DNA of 64,000 bases from Isoetes taiwanensis (lineage: Eukaryota > Streptophyta > Lycopodiopsida > Isoetales > Isoetaceae), in assembly GCA_021234155.1 (NCBI GenBank), contig JAJEKV010000003.1:16602386-16666385 (forward strand), given 5' to 3'. The notes under the pieces were generated by a model that saw only the letters and a program-made list of their open reading frames with translations, did not search any database and was not told where the DNA came from. A program made the translations under genes and the position numbers. Below, one piece after another: positions 23,239 to 34,434 of this stretch (the stretch's first letter is position 1; the number at the start of each line of letters is the position of its first letter).

Positions 23239-25425
23239 GTTGCGGTACACACAACAAAGTCGTGCAACATGCTGTGCACCGGAAGATTTGAATTTGCTAC
23301 AAGCCTACTTGCCGCAAGCAACGGAGATTATCAGAATAAAAGAACTAGGGATGGAGAGATTAGCAGAACAAGTCTCAAAAACGAGGAATACAATAAGATC
23401 ATGCAGCGAGAAATGTTAAACCCATACGAGTATCACCATGCTCTAGGTAAGTTCGCTTTTCTTTCTCCGGCATTTATATTTCATAAGTTTTAAGTTTTAG
23501 GCAAAAACATAGCGAGATTTCCATGTTTTTAACTTTCCAGATGGGCTTCCGGTCAATTCAAATTTCATTCCATACTTTCATCAGATATTAAAAATCTTAA
23601 CTTGTAAGTTGTAACATACCACAATGGCAGCATCCTATAGAAGGCGAAGTCTTGATTGGTTATTTAAGGTAACCTCAGGCTTAATAGCCTTTGATCCGCT
23701 TGGTCCATGTCCATCGCGATTATAAGACGTGACAAGAGATTGGGACGTTTATTTCAGAGACAATTTTGCTCATACTCAATAGAATCCGTAAGAATCTACC
23801 TGTAAATGATTTCTTTCGTGAGGATAATCATCTATTTCATATGTAGATGCTCAGTTGTCTCTTCCAAATTCGAATTTACCGTATTTCCTAGGCAACTTAA
23901 AAGTATTCTGAAGAGCTTGGCAGTTAAAAGCCAAAATACATCATTAAACGCTATAATATTTGAGACTAGGAATACAATCAAATTCTTTTAAAAGAAGAAT
24001 CTGTTAGATCTTTTGCCCGTGTCAATTTGTTACACAAGATCACCATTCTGCAATTATATTGCTGTGCCTGTCTGCAGCTCCACACCTATCCTCTTGGGAT
24101 GGTAAATCATGGGCGTGGGAAATATAATGCATGGTCTATGGCCTATTGTTAGTTTTACAAGTGAGGATTGTTGAGGAAAATTGAAGGAATCGGACAGCCT
24201 TTTTATGAATGAGAATCAAGAAGTGGTTTATTTTCCTCGAATCAAAGGAATTTGAAGTTTATGTTTGGTCCTTCACAACATAGTCTAATGTTTGCTTGGA
24301 GTATGCGAGAAGTTGATGAGGCCTTCTTTTAAAAACCTTTGTTTGGAGAAAGAACTTTTTGATTCTGCAACCTACATCAATTACCAGGTCTTGGTTGTTA
24401 TTTTATCTGTATCAGTTTTTAAGTCGCAGGCTAGAAACATGGTTTATCTTTGATGGAGACAAATGTACATGGTTTGGCTTGTCATGCCTTTCCAAATGAT
24501 TTTTTATACCATCGTGCAAATTGGTTGGTTTTTGTAGGGATGTACTATACGCGCATAGAAGAAAAGCTTATTGTAGGGTCCCAACCTCAAAACAGAGATG
24601 ATATTAATTTTCTATATGATGAAGAGCATGTCACATCTGTCCTGAACTTACAGCAAGACAAAGATATAACATATTGGGGAGTAGAATTGGATTCAATCGT
24701 GCAACAGTGTAACAAACTTGGAATTTCTTATACACGAAATCCGGTGAGTTAAAAAACATTGCCGGACAGTATAACAAGGGTCTTTTTGTTATAATCTTTT
24801 ACAATCATAGCAAACATTTTATGGTTCATTGGAAACAATGTAACCATAGGCTTCTTTTCCAGAATGGATTACAAGAATCTGATAGAAGAAAGATGACCAC
24901 TATGTACTTACACTCGTGAAGTTCCTGTTTTGGCAGGCAAAAGATTTTGATCCCCTTTCGCTGCGGCAAGAATTGCCAAGAGCAGTATCCATAGTGGAGT
25001 CTGTAATAGATTCAGGTCAAACAGTTTATGTTCATTGCACTGCGGGATTGGGAAGGGCACCAGCCATTGCTATTGCTTATCTCTACTGGTTTCGCAATAT
25101 GAATGTAGGTTTAATTAAATAAACTTGTTAATTCTACTGGCTCCGTGATATGAATGTATGTTTAAACGGAGTTCTGTTATTCTCGCAGTAACTTGGTATG
25201 CACTTTTATTTGCAGATGAATACTGCGTATGATTTTTTGGCAGCCAAGAGGCCTTGTGGACCTAGGAAAGAGGCCATTCGTGGAGCAACTTATGATCTTG
25301 CAAAACAGGATTCTTTGAAAACTCCTTTTGAAAGCTTGCCAGACTTTGCTTTTACAGACATTACGCCATGGGAAAGAAAGCTAATTCAAGATCGAGTTCG
25401 GAAATTATGGTCATCAATGCAGTAA
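23239..25425 (+). CDS. LSF2: Phosphoglucan phosphatase LSF2-like
   Basis: Exons are 23239-23446, 24538-24743, 24937-25104 and 25216-25425 (TAA), all with GT-AG borders and matching phases. The product is a single dual-specificity phosphatase domain that removes phosphate from starch glucans in the chloroplast. The active-site loop HCTAGLGRAP has Cys at 25036-25038 and Arg at 25054-25056; the preceding AKDFDP supplies the likely general acid. LSF2-type signatures include NPYEYHH, ELIVGSQPQ-like LIVGSQPQ, LNLQQDKDI, the C-terminal KRPCGPRKEAIRGATYDL and WERKLIQDRVR. It lacks the carbohydrate-binding module of SEX4. A Met at 23269 is available, but the frame stays open to an acceptor at 23238, so a transit-peptide exon may lie further upstream, beyond the Helitron end. 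Best-preserved host gene in the window. Confidence 0.9.
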
Positions 25426-25817
25426 TTTGTTCCATCTCTTACACAAGTATATAGAAACTTTTGTTGCTTTCGTGAACTTCTAGCAATCGATGTTTGGGTT
25501 AATGTGATTGGTGAGACCATTTATGGAAGAGGTAATCTCCTCTGGTAAAAGATTTTGGTCGCCAGCGATGCGTGAGCCCTAAAATCTTTTGCCGAAGAAG
25601 ATTAACAAGTAAACATAAGGTGATTCAGATTCTACAGAACCAGTTGCGGTCTGCAAAGTGGCAAGGTTTCTTTTCCTCATTTTTTTTTTGCGTTTATAAC
25701 ACCTTTAAAATGATGATACTTAAAAATAGGATCTGTTACGTGGAATGGCAAAAGGGAGCCAGCAGCCGGGTGTGCCAGCCAGCTTGCCTTGCTCTGGCAA
25801 GAATCGCCGACCTTTTG
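25426..25817. other. LSF2 3' flank
   Basis: Contains the probable 3' UTR of LSF2. No separate gene recognised. Confidence 0.4.
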
Positions 25818-26551
25818 CATTTCCACAGCGTCAAGGAAAGGCAGCTGATCTGGGAATGATGCTTCAGGTTTTGAACTCAGCTCAGGTTTTGATGCTTCAG
25901 ATGATCAGGCGATGCATTAGCTATGGCGATGGTGTCAGACTTCAGGCTCTTGCAGATTTCAAGCTATGCTTCAGTTGCGCAGGTAACTTGCCCCAACTGG
26001 TCATGCCAGAATGCTGGATCTATTTTTCATTCTTAGAATGATTGCCACAGGGCGAACTATCATTGGATGACAGACCAGATCGAAGACCAACTTTCCTTGA
26101 TGTACATGTAAAGAGTTCACGACAACACACCTACAATGCCACATTCCCTCTCCATCTACCTGAAACAAAACGTTGCTGCAGGATGGCCTCTTGAGGGTTC
26201 AAGAAGCATTGCCATAAACATTTTGTACTAAAAATAGAAACCATTATTACCTTGTCAACACTCCTAGTTAACCCTCACTTCACTTCAACAATCCAATCTA
26301 GAATAGGAAAAAAAAACTCTTTTACGTTTTGTACTAAAATAGAAACCATATTAGCTTGCCAACACTCTTAGTTAATCATCACTTCGTCGAAGCCCAAAAG
26401 TCCTCACTTTTTAATAGTTATTCTTAGCTCTATCAATCTCCTTCATCCAAATTTCATACAGGTCAAATCGTTTAAATTACACATTTTGTAGCATATGTCA
26501 AATCCTCAACTTCCATCCCCAGAAGGGCAACCCAAAAGTCATGAAGAAGGT
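25818..26551 (+). repeat. Repeat F, copy 1 (left of LINE copy 2)
   Basis: Aligns with 30861-31938 from CATTTCCACAGCGTCAAGGA to CCCAAAAGTCATGAAGAAGG. Shared blocks include GGTAACTTGCCCCAAC and CATTTTGTACTAAAAATAGA. The other copy carries about 300 extra bases near 31248-31545. It codes for nothing I recognise. Confidence 0.85.
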
Positions 26552-27449
26552 TATCATTTCAATCCTTCAACAAAAGTCATGAAGTGAATGTTGCGTGCAT
26601 GTCAATGGTATTGGACTTTAGTAGAACCACGGTGGCCACTGCAAAAAGAGGGTGATGATGATAGGGACAGATGCATTGGAGTGCATCCCACATATAGCGA
26701 TGCTCGGCAATTCGTAAGCAGCAGAAGAGACTAACAGATGGCCTTTCTTACTTTGTTAACTATCTCAAAAGCTTAAACCTTGGCTATAAGGTCATGCAAT
26801 GAGGTTTTCCTTTATGTCGTTTATTGCATCTCTAAAAAAATGGAGCCTAGCAAGTAACTAGGTTGCATATCACCGTGGAGGCAATAGAAAGAGCCATTGG
26901 AACTCTTGTCACTTCTAGTTCAAAGCAATGAGCTTTTTGAAGGATTTCTTTATTGCCTTTTGGGTCAATGTAGCTTAGTTACTTGCTCAAATGTAGAGAT
27001 GATGCTCAATGAGATGAAGCAGCCCATACAAACATTTTGAGGCAAGGCCCAAAGCTGAAGGGAACCAATTACAGATTATGTGAAGATCTCACATGGCAAC
27101 AGTTGCAATCTCGCCCGGAGGCTATCCGACAAATAAAAGGAGCACGGGAAGCTGGGAAATGGGCCGTTTACAGGAACGGCCAGGTAATTATCCGTGATAG
27201 AAAAGAATAGGGATTTCCGGGCAGGCATTATCATGAGCCTGCCGCAGTCTCCATTGGATGTTGGAATGTTAAGGGACCGATGTAAGTAGCAGTATTGAAT
27301 TATTAGAGACTGTAAACCTGGATATTCTATTCATATTAGAGACATGGGAACATCAGTGTGGCAGGCTGCCGCCTGTAAAGGGTTATGACACTCACTCTAT
27401 ATGGAATCCTAAGCCACATAGAGGACGTCCTTTCGGTGGAATAGCATGC

Positions 27450-27977
27450 ATGATTCATTCTAGATTAACAGGACACACCTCTTTGATGTATGAAGATGTA
27501 GATGATAAGCAATTTCTGGTTATTAAAATTAAGGCACCCTTCTTATTTTCAGATCGAGACCTACTCTTAGTAGCTTGTTATGTCTCTCCTGCAACCTATC
27601 AAGGGTCAGGTCAGATGGATCATTGGCAAAGATGGGACTCAAAATTTCGGAATGGCAACAAACATACGATGTGCTTCTATGTGCTTCTGATTGGTGACTT
27701 AAATGGCTGGACTGGGGATCTTCAAGCTCCAAAAGTTTTTGTGGATTCTGAACCTAGCACATTATGTATGGAGTCATGGAATTTGACCCGAAGGAGCTGC
27801 CATAAGGAGTGCAATGTAGCAGGCCAGCAGATTTTAAACCTTTGCTCATCCTTGAATATGGAGATTTTTAATGGGACCTTCCCTGACTCAGATGGCTTCA
27901 CTTTTAGAAGTGAAAATTCGGACACATTTACCTATTCCACTTTGGATTACCTGATTGGTGAACCTCGCCTCGCATGA
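27450..27977 (+). CDS. LINE apurinic/apyrimidinic-like endonuclease domain
   Basis: The endonuclease region starts earlier than this frame: WNVKG and ETWEH are encoded near 27265-27355 but separated by stops. Within the frame, GDLNGWTG and YSTLDYLIGE are the expected catalytic and late motifs. The final SDHAPL motif lies in the next frame (about 28022), so an ATGA overlap at 27974 breaks the domain. The enzyme nicks target DNA to prime reverse transcription. Confidence 0.8.
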   Translation: MIHSRLTGHTSLMYEDVDDKQFLVIKIKAPFLFSDRDLLLVACYVSPATYQGSGQMDHWQRWDSKFRNGNKHTMCFYVLLIGDLNGWTGDLQAPKVFVDSEPSTLCMESWNLTRRSCHKECNVAGQQILNLCSSLNMEIFNGTFPDSDGFTFRSENSDTFTYSTLDYLIGEPRLA

Positions 27978-29497
27978 TGGAGATGGTCCAGGATTTCAAA
28001 ATCGGCAGCTTTTCCGGTGATAGTGATCATGCTCCTCTCTTTCTTAAGGTAGCTGCGCGCATCTCCCAACCAACCATTCATGGCAAATTCCGAACTGTTT
28101 ACAGAGCATCTCGAAGGGAGATATTCCACCAGGCAATTCTCAAGGGGCTACCGGGCATATATACACTGAGCAGCATCCATGCCAAAGCTTTTGCCCTTAA
28201 GAGACTCTTAATAAATACAGTAAAGCAAGTACATGGGGTGCATCCTATGAACTGTGGGACTCAGCCCCGGAATGCCTGGTATGACGCTGACCTGAAGCAA
28301 GCCAAGAGACAAATTGATTCACCTTCCAATCTGCGTGCATATAAACAATTGGTTAAAGCAAAGAAGAAATTGTGGATCCAGGCACACCAGAAATACTTGG
28401 AGATGCAGTCAAAACACTCCGGCAAATGGTTCTGGAAACAGTTGGCCCCTCCAGCTAAGGAGTTAGCTCTGACTGATCCGCAGGTATGGAAAGCTTATGC
28501 TTTGCATTTATATTTCAAAGGGGAGGACAGTTTGCATTTACCAGAGGAAGTAAATTCTAGTTTTGTGGTTACTCTTGAGGATGTTAAAAATGGGATTGCC
28601 GGTCTTTCCAAAGGGAAGTCACATGATATTGATGGTTTAATAGTGGAACACATTCAAGATGGAGGTGAGGAACTAGCTAGTTTAATTTCTGATATATTCA
28701 ACCAAGCCATCAAGGACGGGTTCCCCGAGGCTTGGACAACTAGTCTGATACATCCCATTCATAAGCACGGAGATGCATTGCTGCCACAGAATTATAGGAC
28801 CATAATGATCAGCCCTATATTGGCCAAATTGTTTGGTAAAATTTTTGACTTGAAGTTAACCACTTGGGCTGAGCAGCATAACGTAAGAGCACGGGGGCAA
28901 GCAGGCTTCAGACGAGGCTTCTCTTGTATTGATCATTTGCTCACATTCCGAACTTTATTGGAAGAGGCCAAATCAAAAGGAAAACCGCTTATATGTTGCT
29001 TTGTCGATTTCGCCAAAGCATTTGATACAGTTTCCCCCCAGAAACTCTTGGATCGGTTGATTCAACTAGGTGTTCCGAAGGAATGGGTTTTGGCGATAGG
29101 GAGAATGTATGAATCAGTATGTGGCAGAGTGGTGACACCAGCTGGAGAATCTGAATTGATCACTAGTGATGTTGGAGTAAAACAAGGTTGCACACTCTCT
29201 CCCACCTTATTCGGATTATATATTGACCAGTTGGAGGGTTTTCTCAAGGATTCAGGATGCTGCTTCCCACGCCTCTTCCATGAGTTAATAATTCTTCTCT
29301 TATATGCTGATGACTTGCTTCTGTTCTCACATACAGTGACGGATTTGCAAAAACAACTAGACACACTAGGGGAATTCTGCTCTCAGTTTGGTTTGGTGGT
29401 TAACTTAGATAAGACTAAGGTCTTAAATTTTGGGGTGAAACCCGCCGCTCTGTTCTATCAGGGGAATTTGGTGCAACCAACTCAGTCATACAAATAG
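27974..29497 (+). CDS. LINE reverse transcriptase
   Basis: 507 residues. It opens with the last endonuclease motif (SDHAPL) and continues through the reverse transcriptase blocks ISPILAKLFGKIF, QAGFRRGFSCIDHLLTFR, FVDFAKAFDTV, GVKQGCTLSPTLFGLYIDQL, the catalytic YADD in LLYADDLLLFS, and VVNLDKTKVLNFG. It copies LINE RNA at the nicked target. The frame ends at a TAG near 29497 where the family should continue into the thumb and C-terminal region. Confidence 0.9.
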   Translation: MMEMVQDFKIGSFSGDSDHAPLFLKVAARISQPTIHGKFRTVYRASRREIFHQAILKGLPGIYTLSSIHAKAFALKRLLINTVKQVHGVHPMNCGTQPRNAWYDADLKQAKRQIDSPSNLRAYKQLVKAKKKLWIQAHQKYLEMQSKHSGKWFWKQLAPPAKELALTDPQVWKAYALHLYFKGEDSLHLPEEVNSSFVVTLEDVKNGIAGLSKGKSHDIDGLIVEHIQDGGEELASLISDIFNQAIKDGFPEAWTTSLIHPIHKHGDALLPQNYRTIMISPILAKLFGKIFDLKLTTWAEQHNVRARGQAGFRRGFSCIDHLLTFRTLLEEAKSKGKPLICCFVDFAKAFDTVSPQKLLDRLIQLGVPKEWVLAIGRMYESVCGRVVTPAGESELITSDVGVKQGCTLSPTLFGLYIDQLEGFLKDSGCCFPRLFHELIILLLYADDLLLFSHTVTDLQKQLDTLGEFCSQFGLVVNLDKTKVLNFGVKPAALFYQGNLVQPTQSYK

Positions 29498-29563
29498 GGA
29501 CATGAAATATTTTCCGGCCGCAAACCTTGGACGAAAGGTGTTGACATTAGACATGCAGCAGCC

Positions 29564-30426
29564 TTGAAGGCGTTCTATGCTCTTGCAAACATTTGCCGTC
29601 ATGCGCACATCACTTACTGGCCTCTCCGAAAAAAGCTGTTTGAGACTCTTGTAACACCTGTCATTTTATATGCTAGCGAGATTTGGGGGCCTTCACTATG
29701 TAGGTCTAAATGGATGGAACTTGAATCTATCCAGAAGACTTGGCTGCACATGACCTTAAAGGTGAAGAGAGCAGTCCCTTATGAAGTGATGCTATATGAT
29801 AGCGGCTCATATCCACTGGAAATTCAGTCCATGAGCAATGTCTTGAGATACTTGGATCAAAAGAAGAGAGTAAATGATGAATCTCTGATATGCTTGACTC
29901 TTAATGCAGCTGTGAAATTAGAGGCCGATGGCAAAAGCGGTTGGTACAAGGATTTGAACAAATGGTTTAACCATTGGAACTTGGCCATCTCCCCATACTC
30001 GGATGAGTACGTGCCTTCGATGCATACTGTGACTTATCCAACAAAAAGAAGCTGCAATATTACATTATAGACTTTAACCCTAAGCGCACTCATAGTATAC
30101 AACTATATCTGCGCCTACATAGCATGTTCCCTGGGCAGATATGAGCAATTGCATGTATGCGGATGAGCTCCCACCATCTAATGATTGAGAAAGGTAGATG
30201 GATGAAGCTGGAAGAAGATCACAGAATTTGTATCTGTAAGGAAGGGGTAGAATCCGAGCATCACGCTATCTACCTATGTCATAGGCATGATGCTCTACGT
30301 GCCAAATATTCTATGATACCCTGGAATTTACCCATGGACGAGTTGTTCCAACATCATCCTGCACTTTCTCATTTGGGTTGTTTCCTTCGGGAACTCTTGC
30401 ATGACACAAGAGATAAAGAAGTATAA
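29564..30426 (+). CDS. LINE C-terminal region with Cys/His motif, frame-broken
   Basis: Two open segments (29564-30070 and 30157-30426) continue the reverse transcriptase protein. The second holds CICKEGVESEHHAIYLC, a Cys/His cluster found at the C-terminus of many LINE proteins and probably nucleic-acid binding. The matching region of the GC-rich LINE at 48210-48260 keeps the same ED/ES-xH-xxxxC spacing. Confidence 0.7.
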
Positions 30427-30539
30427 TTGCTGACAACTTTTGTGACATATTATGGCATGTTTGTCCTATAGCCTATGGGCTTTTAGTTGGACGTTAATAA
30501 ACTTTGTTATTATTATTATTATTATTAACCAGAGAAGTA

Positions 30540-30805
30540 GTGAAGAAGATTTTAGGAAATCTCGATACCTTCAATTCAAAGTAACAAGATTTGTGATGAT
30601 TCTCTTTATTGTCCCCCATTAAAATGCAGATCAGTTATTTGCTACTAGGCTCCATGTGAACTATCTCCAGAGCCTGCATTGCATCTCTATTTAGATGGAC
30701 CCTAGCAAGTAACTAGGCTGCATTTTCTCAGGTACACAAATAAAAAGAGTTCTGGGAACTCTTGTTACTTCAGGTTGAAAGCAACGGGATTTTCCAAACT
30801 CTTAT
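30540..30805 (+). repeat. Divergent copy of the LINE leader
   Basis: Shares GCATTGCATCTCT-like sequence, CCTAGCAAGTAACTAGG and GAACTCTTGT with the leader at 26640-26960. It lies directly after the TTA tail, so leader-like sequence is present on both sides of the LINE. Confidence 0.6.
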
Positions 30806-30860
30806 GTGCCTGTCTCGTAAGAGTGTCATTCTAACATAAGAGTCAAACATAAGAGTCTGC

Positions 30861-31938
30861 CATTTCCACAGCGTCAAGGAAGGGCAGCAGATGATCGCCT
30901 ATGGCACAGATGATCCGGGAATGATGTTTTAGGTTTCGAGCTCAGCTCAGGTGTTGATGCTTCAGGTTTCGAGCTCAAATGATCCGGCAATGCTTTAGCT
31001 ATGGTGATGGTTTCAGACTTCAAGCTCTTGTAGGTTTCAAGCTATGCTTCAGCGGCGCAGGTAACTTGCCCCAACCGGTCATGCCAGAATGCTGGATTAT
31101 GTTTTCATTCTTGGATAGAATGATCGCCACAGGGCGAACTCTCATCAGATGACAGATTGGAATGAAGACCAACTTTCATTGACGCACATGTAAAGAGTTC
31201 ACGATAACACATCTACAATGCCATATTTCCTCTCCATCTATCTGAAACAAGATGTAATGTGGAAGAGCAAGAAGGAGATGATTCTTGGCCTGGCAGGGGA
31301 GTTGGCCACCACCAGCAGCTAGGAGCGTCGGGTAAAGCCGGGTCACCGGGCGGGGGATAAAGAATCATCGACTTCTTGATCTTCCACGACGTCAAGGAAA
31401 AATAAATGGTGCAGCAATCACAAAGATACTGGATACAGCAGGTTGAAGCAAGAATGCAGAGCGTGAATTCATTCTCGGTTAGAATGATCGCCACACGGTA
31501 GTCTCTGATTGGATGAAAAATAAGAATGCAGATCCATTTTCCTTGACGTTGCTGCAGGATGGGTTGCCCACGTGAGGGTTCAAGAAGCATTGCTAATTAC
31601 TCAAACATTTTGTACTAAAAATAGAAACCATTATTGACTTTTCAACACTCCTAGTTAACCCTCACTTCACTTCAGCAATCCAAGCCTCGAATAGGGAAAA
31701 AAAATTCTTTTACGTTTGTACTAAAATAGAAACCATATTAGCTTGCCAACACTCTTAGTTAACCATCACTTCGTCGAAGCACAAAATAGAACAAAAAAAC
31801 TTGGAAACAGAAAAAACCTCACTTTTTAATAGTTATTCTTAGCTCTGCCAGTCTCCATCATTCAAATCTCATACAGGACAAATCATTCAAATCCTCAACT
31901 TCCATACCTGGAAGGGCAACCCAAAAGTCATGAAGAAG
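30861..31938 (+). repeat. Repeat F, copy 2 (right of LINE copy 2)
   Basis: Partner of 25818-26551 with about 300 additional bases near 31248-31545. Same orientation. Confidence 0.85.
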
Positions 31939-32579
31939 GACTTTGGAGTTATAGCCTCTATCATATGCTTCGCAAAACGCTGCACCTATGGCTAAGTGCA
32001 ATGGACTATATTTCTGGTGCTTCAAAATGAAGGCTTTGAGAATATACCTAATATCTATAACTATTTTCAATAATGCACAACTACCATATATATTCTTTCA
32101 GCCAACACTTGAAATAAGTGTGCATGATAGAGTCAATAAGAGATAGAGCTCTCCTTTGTGGTAATTATTCTGCATAGTATACAAAGCCTTCCATCCTGCA
32201 ATCACCTTAAAATCTTATTCTATTTAATTTTGTTGTTCTAGCACCTAGCTCCATCAGCGCCTAGCGCCTAGCGCCTGGCACTAGCATCCAACACCCCTAG
32301 CTCCTAGCTCGTACTAGCTCTATTGCCTTGGAGCGGCCCCGTTAACGCCACCATCCTTAGCGACTAGCGTCTAGGATCTTCAGGCATCGCGTAGATCGCA
32401 CAGGGGCTAGAATCAGGAAGTCGTCCACTAGGGTTTTGCATATTAGGGTTTATCCAATTGCCCGGACATTTTAGAGTCCCGTTTCTAAATCCAGACATCC
32501 AAAATGCGCATGTGCAACTTTTCTGCCCCATCCTATCTTGTTCTCAAGAGTTGTGCGAAAGAGCTTTGAGAGTCCCTAG
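31939..32579. other. No recognised gene
   Basis: Contains a short degenerate run of GCGCCTAGC-like units near 32250-32300; otherwise unassigned. Confidence 0.35.
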
Positions 32580-33746
32580 TCCACATAAGGTCCACCATGA
32601 ACGAATGGGCCTCTAATAAGGTGAGATTTGGTGGACGGATGGCCAAGCAAAAACCTCCTCCTAAGGAGTCATTGGTCACATAGAAGGTCCTCCATCCTAC
32701 AAGTGCTCGGTCTAGAGCACAACTCCGATAGCCAGGTGCAAGCTAATTCTGGTGCTCCGATGGATCTACCATCTTCTCTTTTTGGTCTGCAGCAACCTGT
32801 TCGAATTAGACTCCAAAGTACCCAAGACAAGCAAGTCCAATGTTCTTTGCTTCCACTCCGAGACCAGATGCAGGCTATTCATTCCAGTGGAGGGATGACG
32901 GCCACATCTATGACTGTGTCTATTGAGAGATGGACACAATTGCTACAATTGCTACAAGTCTTGGTTCTGGAATGTGTTGGCCAATGTGTGGAAACCAATG
33001 AGATGCTTTAGTACAAACATCTGAGTCTGAGATACGACCACATACGAAGCACTGCGCTGAGGCGGGACCTGCCACAGTGCCGCACCAAGTGGACAAGGGA
33101 GACATGTCCACACAAACGTTGTCTGAGGACTTATTGCACACATGAGGATAAGTAGCACCTACCTGGCCTTCTGATATAGGTAGTTTACCGCAGGACAAGC
33201 ATCACCCGCTGGCCTGAACCTGTATATCGTCGAAATTATGGAGGCCACTGACTGTCCTACTACGAAAGAGGCGATACGGTTTTTCACTCAGGTGATGCAG
33301 ATACAAGCACATGGCATTATCTTGTCTATTCGGGTTGGAGCAACATGATCCAACTGCTCTCGCCACCTCCTAGTTAGTGTAGAGATGCTATTTCCTGCCT
33401 TATATCCTGAAGCACGTGAACCATCTAAAAGGGACCACGGATCGCACCCCATCACAGCTCTGCAGATGGAAAGAGGAACTATGTCAGGTACGTGGAGCTC
33501 GTCTGCAATGGAAGTGAACAATGTACAGAGGAGGGCGGGCTATCATTAGGGATCAATGGCCTTCTGATCCATGAACAGTTGTGATAGTCCCACTCTTCAT
33601 ATTTGTTTGTAATTTTTGTTCTTTTGCTCTTGTGATGGGGCTTAGTCCTTGAGTTTCAGTTTGGACTTGTGATGGGGCTTAGTCCTTGAGTTTCGTCCCA
33701 TAAGCTGGTTGAGAGCTTCTCATGGACATTAAAAATATCTTATCTT
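32580..33746 (+). mobile_element. LINE relic lacking endonuclease and reverse transcriptase
   Basis: The 3' end carries TCCCATAAGCTGGTTG, then TGGACATTAAAAATA and a (TCTTA)-type tail at 33737-33750, matching the 3' end of the LINE at 48560-48625. The upstream 900 bases contain broken polar reading frames that could derive from a LINE first ORF, but no endonuclease or polymerase motif. A 26-bp block, GTGATGGGGCTTAGTCCTTG and following bases, is repeated in tandem at 33637 and 33669. It is either internally deleted or a non-autonomous relative. Confidence 0.5.
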
Positions 33747-33750
33747 ATCT

Positions 33751-34405
33751 ATTCCATTTTTGCAGATGTTAAATTTTCTTTTCCGTTTCTATTCTTTTGA
33801 ATACATATACTCCACATCGTAGTTTCTGTACTTATGTTTATTCTTTTTGATACATATAATCCCACATCGTAAAGAGATTTTTGTTGAAATTATGCCTACT
33901 TTATGCAAAATCTAGATCGTGTAATTTCCTTCTGGTATTTGAGCAGCGCCGCCATGATTCTTCCCGTCAGTCTGACCATTCACCATTGTCATTCCGATTC
34001 CGATGCATTGCGCTGTTCATAGAGTGAAATCCATATTTTTAGAGATTGGTTTTCAGAGACTGTCTGAGCTAAAAGAAAGGACGAAGGGCTATTCTGGCAA
34101 TTTCTCCAGACCTTTTTGCCTTTTTTTTTCCTGAGAATTCTTCTACTCATATAAAAACTTGTGAAAGGCGTATCCCATTTGATACTTAACAAAAGCTTAC
34201 AAGTATCTTTCAAGAATGCCAGAATAAACAGATAAATCCCCTCTACAGACCCTGCAAGAGCGCTTAGTGATGGCATGATGGCATATGCGGCCTCTTTACG
34301 TATCATAAAATGCATTTTGAGCTTTTTACGGTTGTTACACGCATAAAAAGCTAAAAATGTTATATAATACATGCGTAATAAACTAAAAATGCATTTTATA
34401 TATAT
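33751..34405. other. No recognised gene
   Basis: A CCACATCGTA-containing segment is duplicated in tandem at about 33776-33880. Otherwise AT-rich and unassigned. Confidence 0.35.
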
Positions 34406-34434
34406 ACTAGTTATGGTGTCCAGCGTTGCTGGGC
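34406..34434 (-). mobile_element. Helitron 3' terminus on the minus strand
   Basis: Read on the minus strand, a GCCCAGC-AAC-GCTGGAC hairpin (34418-34434) is followed by ACCATAA and CTAGT (34406-34410), the same arrangement as at 23148-23177. The element would extend to higher coordinates; no helicase gene or 5' end was recognised. Confidence 0.55.

Larger units (their letters stand above)
26645..30527 (+). mobile_element. LINE non-LTR retrotransposon, copy 2
   Basis: Starts at the point where it matches the window's first base and ends with a (TTA)7 tail at 30507-30527. The order is untranslated leader, AP-type endonuclease, reverse transcriptase and a C-terminal Cys/His region. No gag-like first ORF was recognised before the endonuclease. 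The reverse transcriptase frame is long and intact, but breaks occur near 27975, 29497 and 30070. No target-site duplication was found. Better preserved than copy 1. Confidence 0.9.

Noticed and set aside
23148-34434. One large Helitron joining the two terminal hairpins
   Set aside because: The two ends are both 3' ends, in opposite orientation with different stems, so they are separate elements; no Rep/helicase sequence was found.
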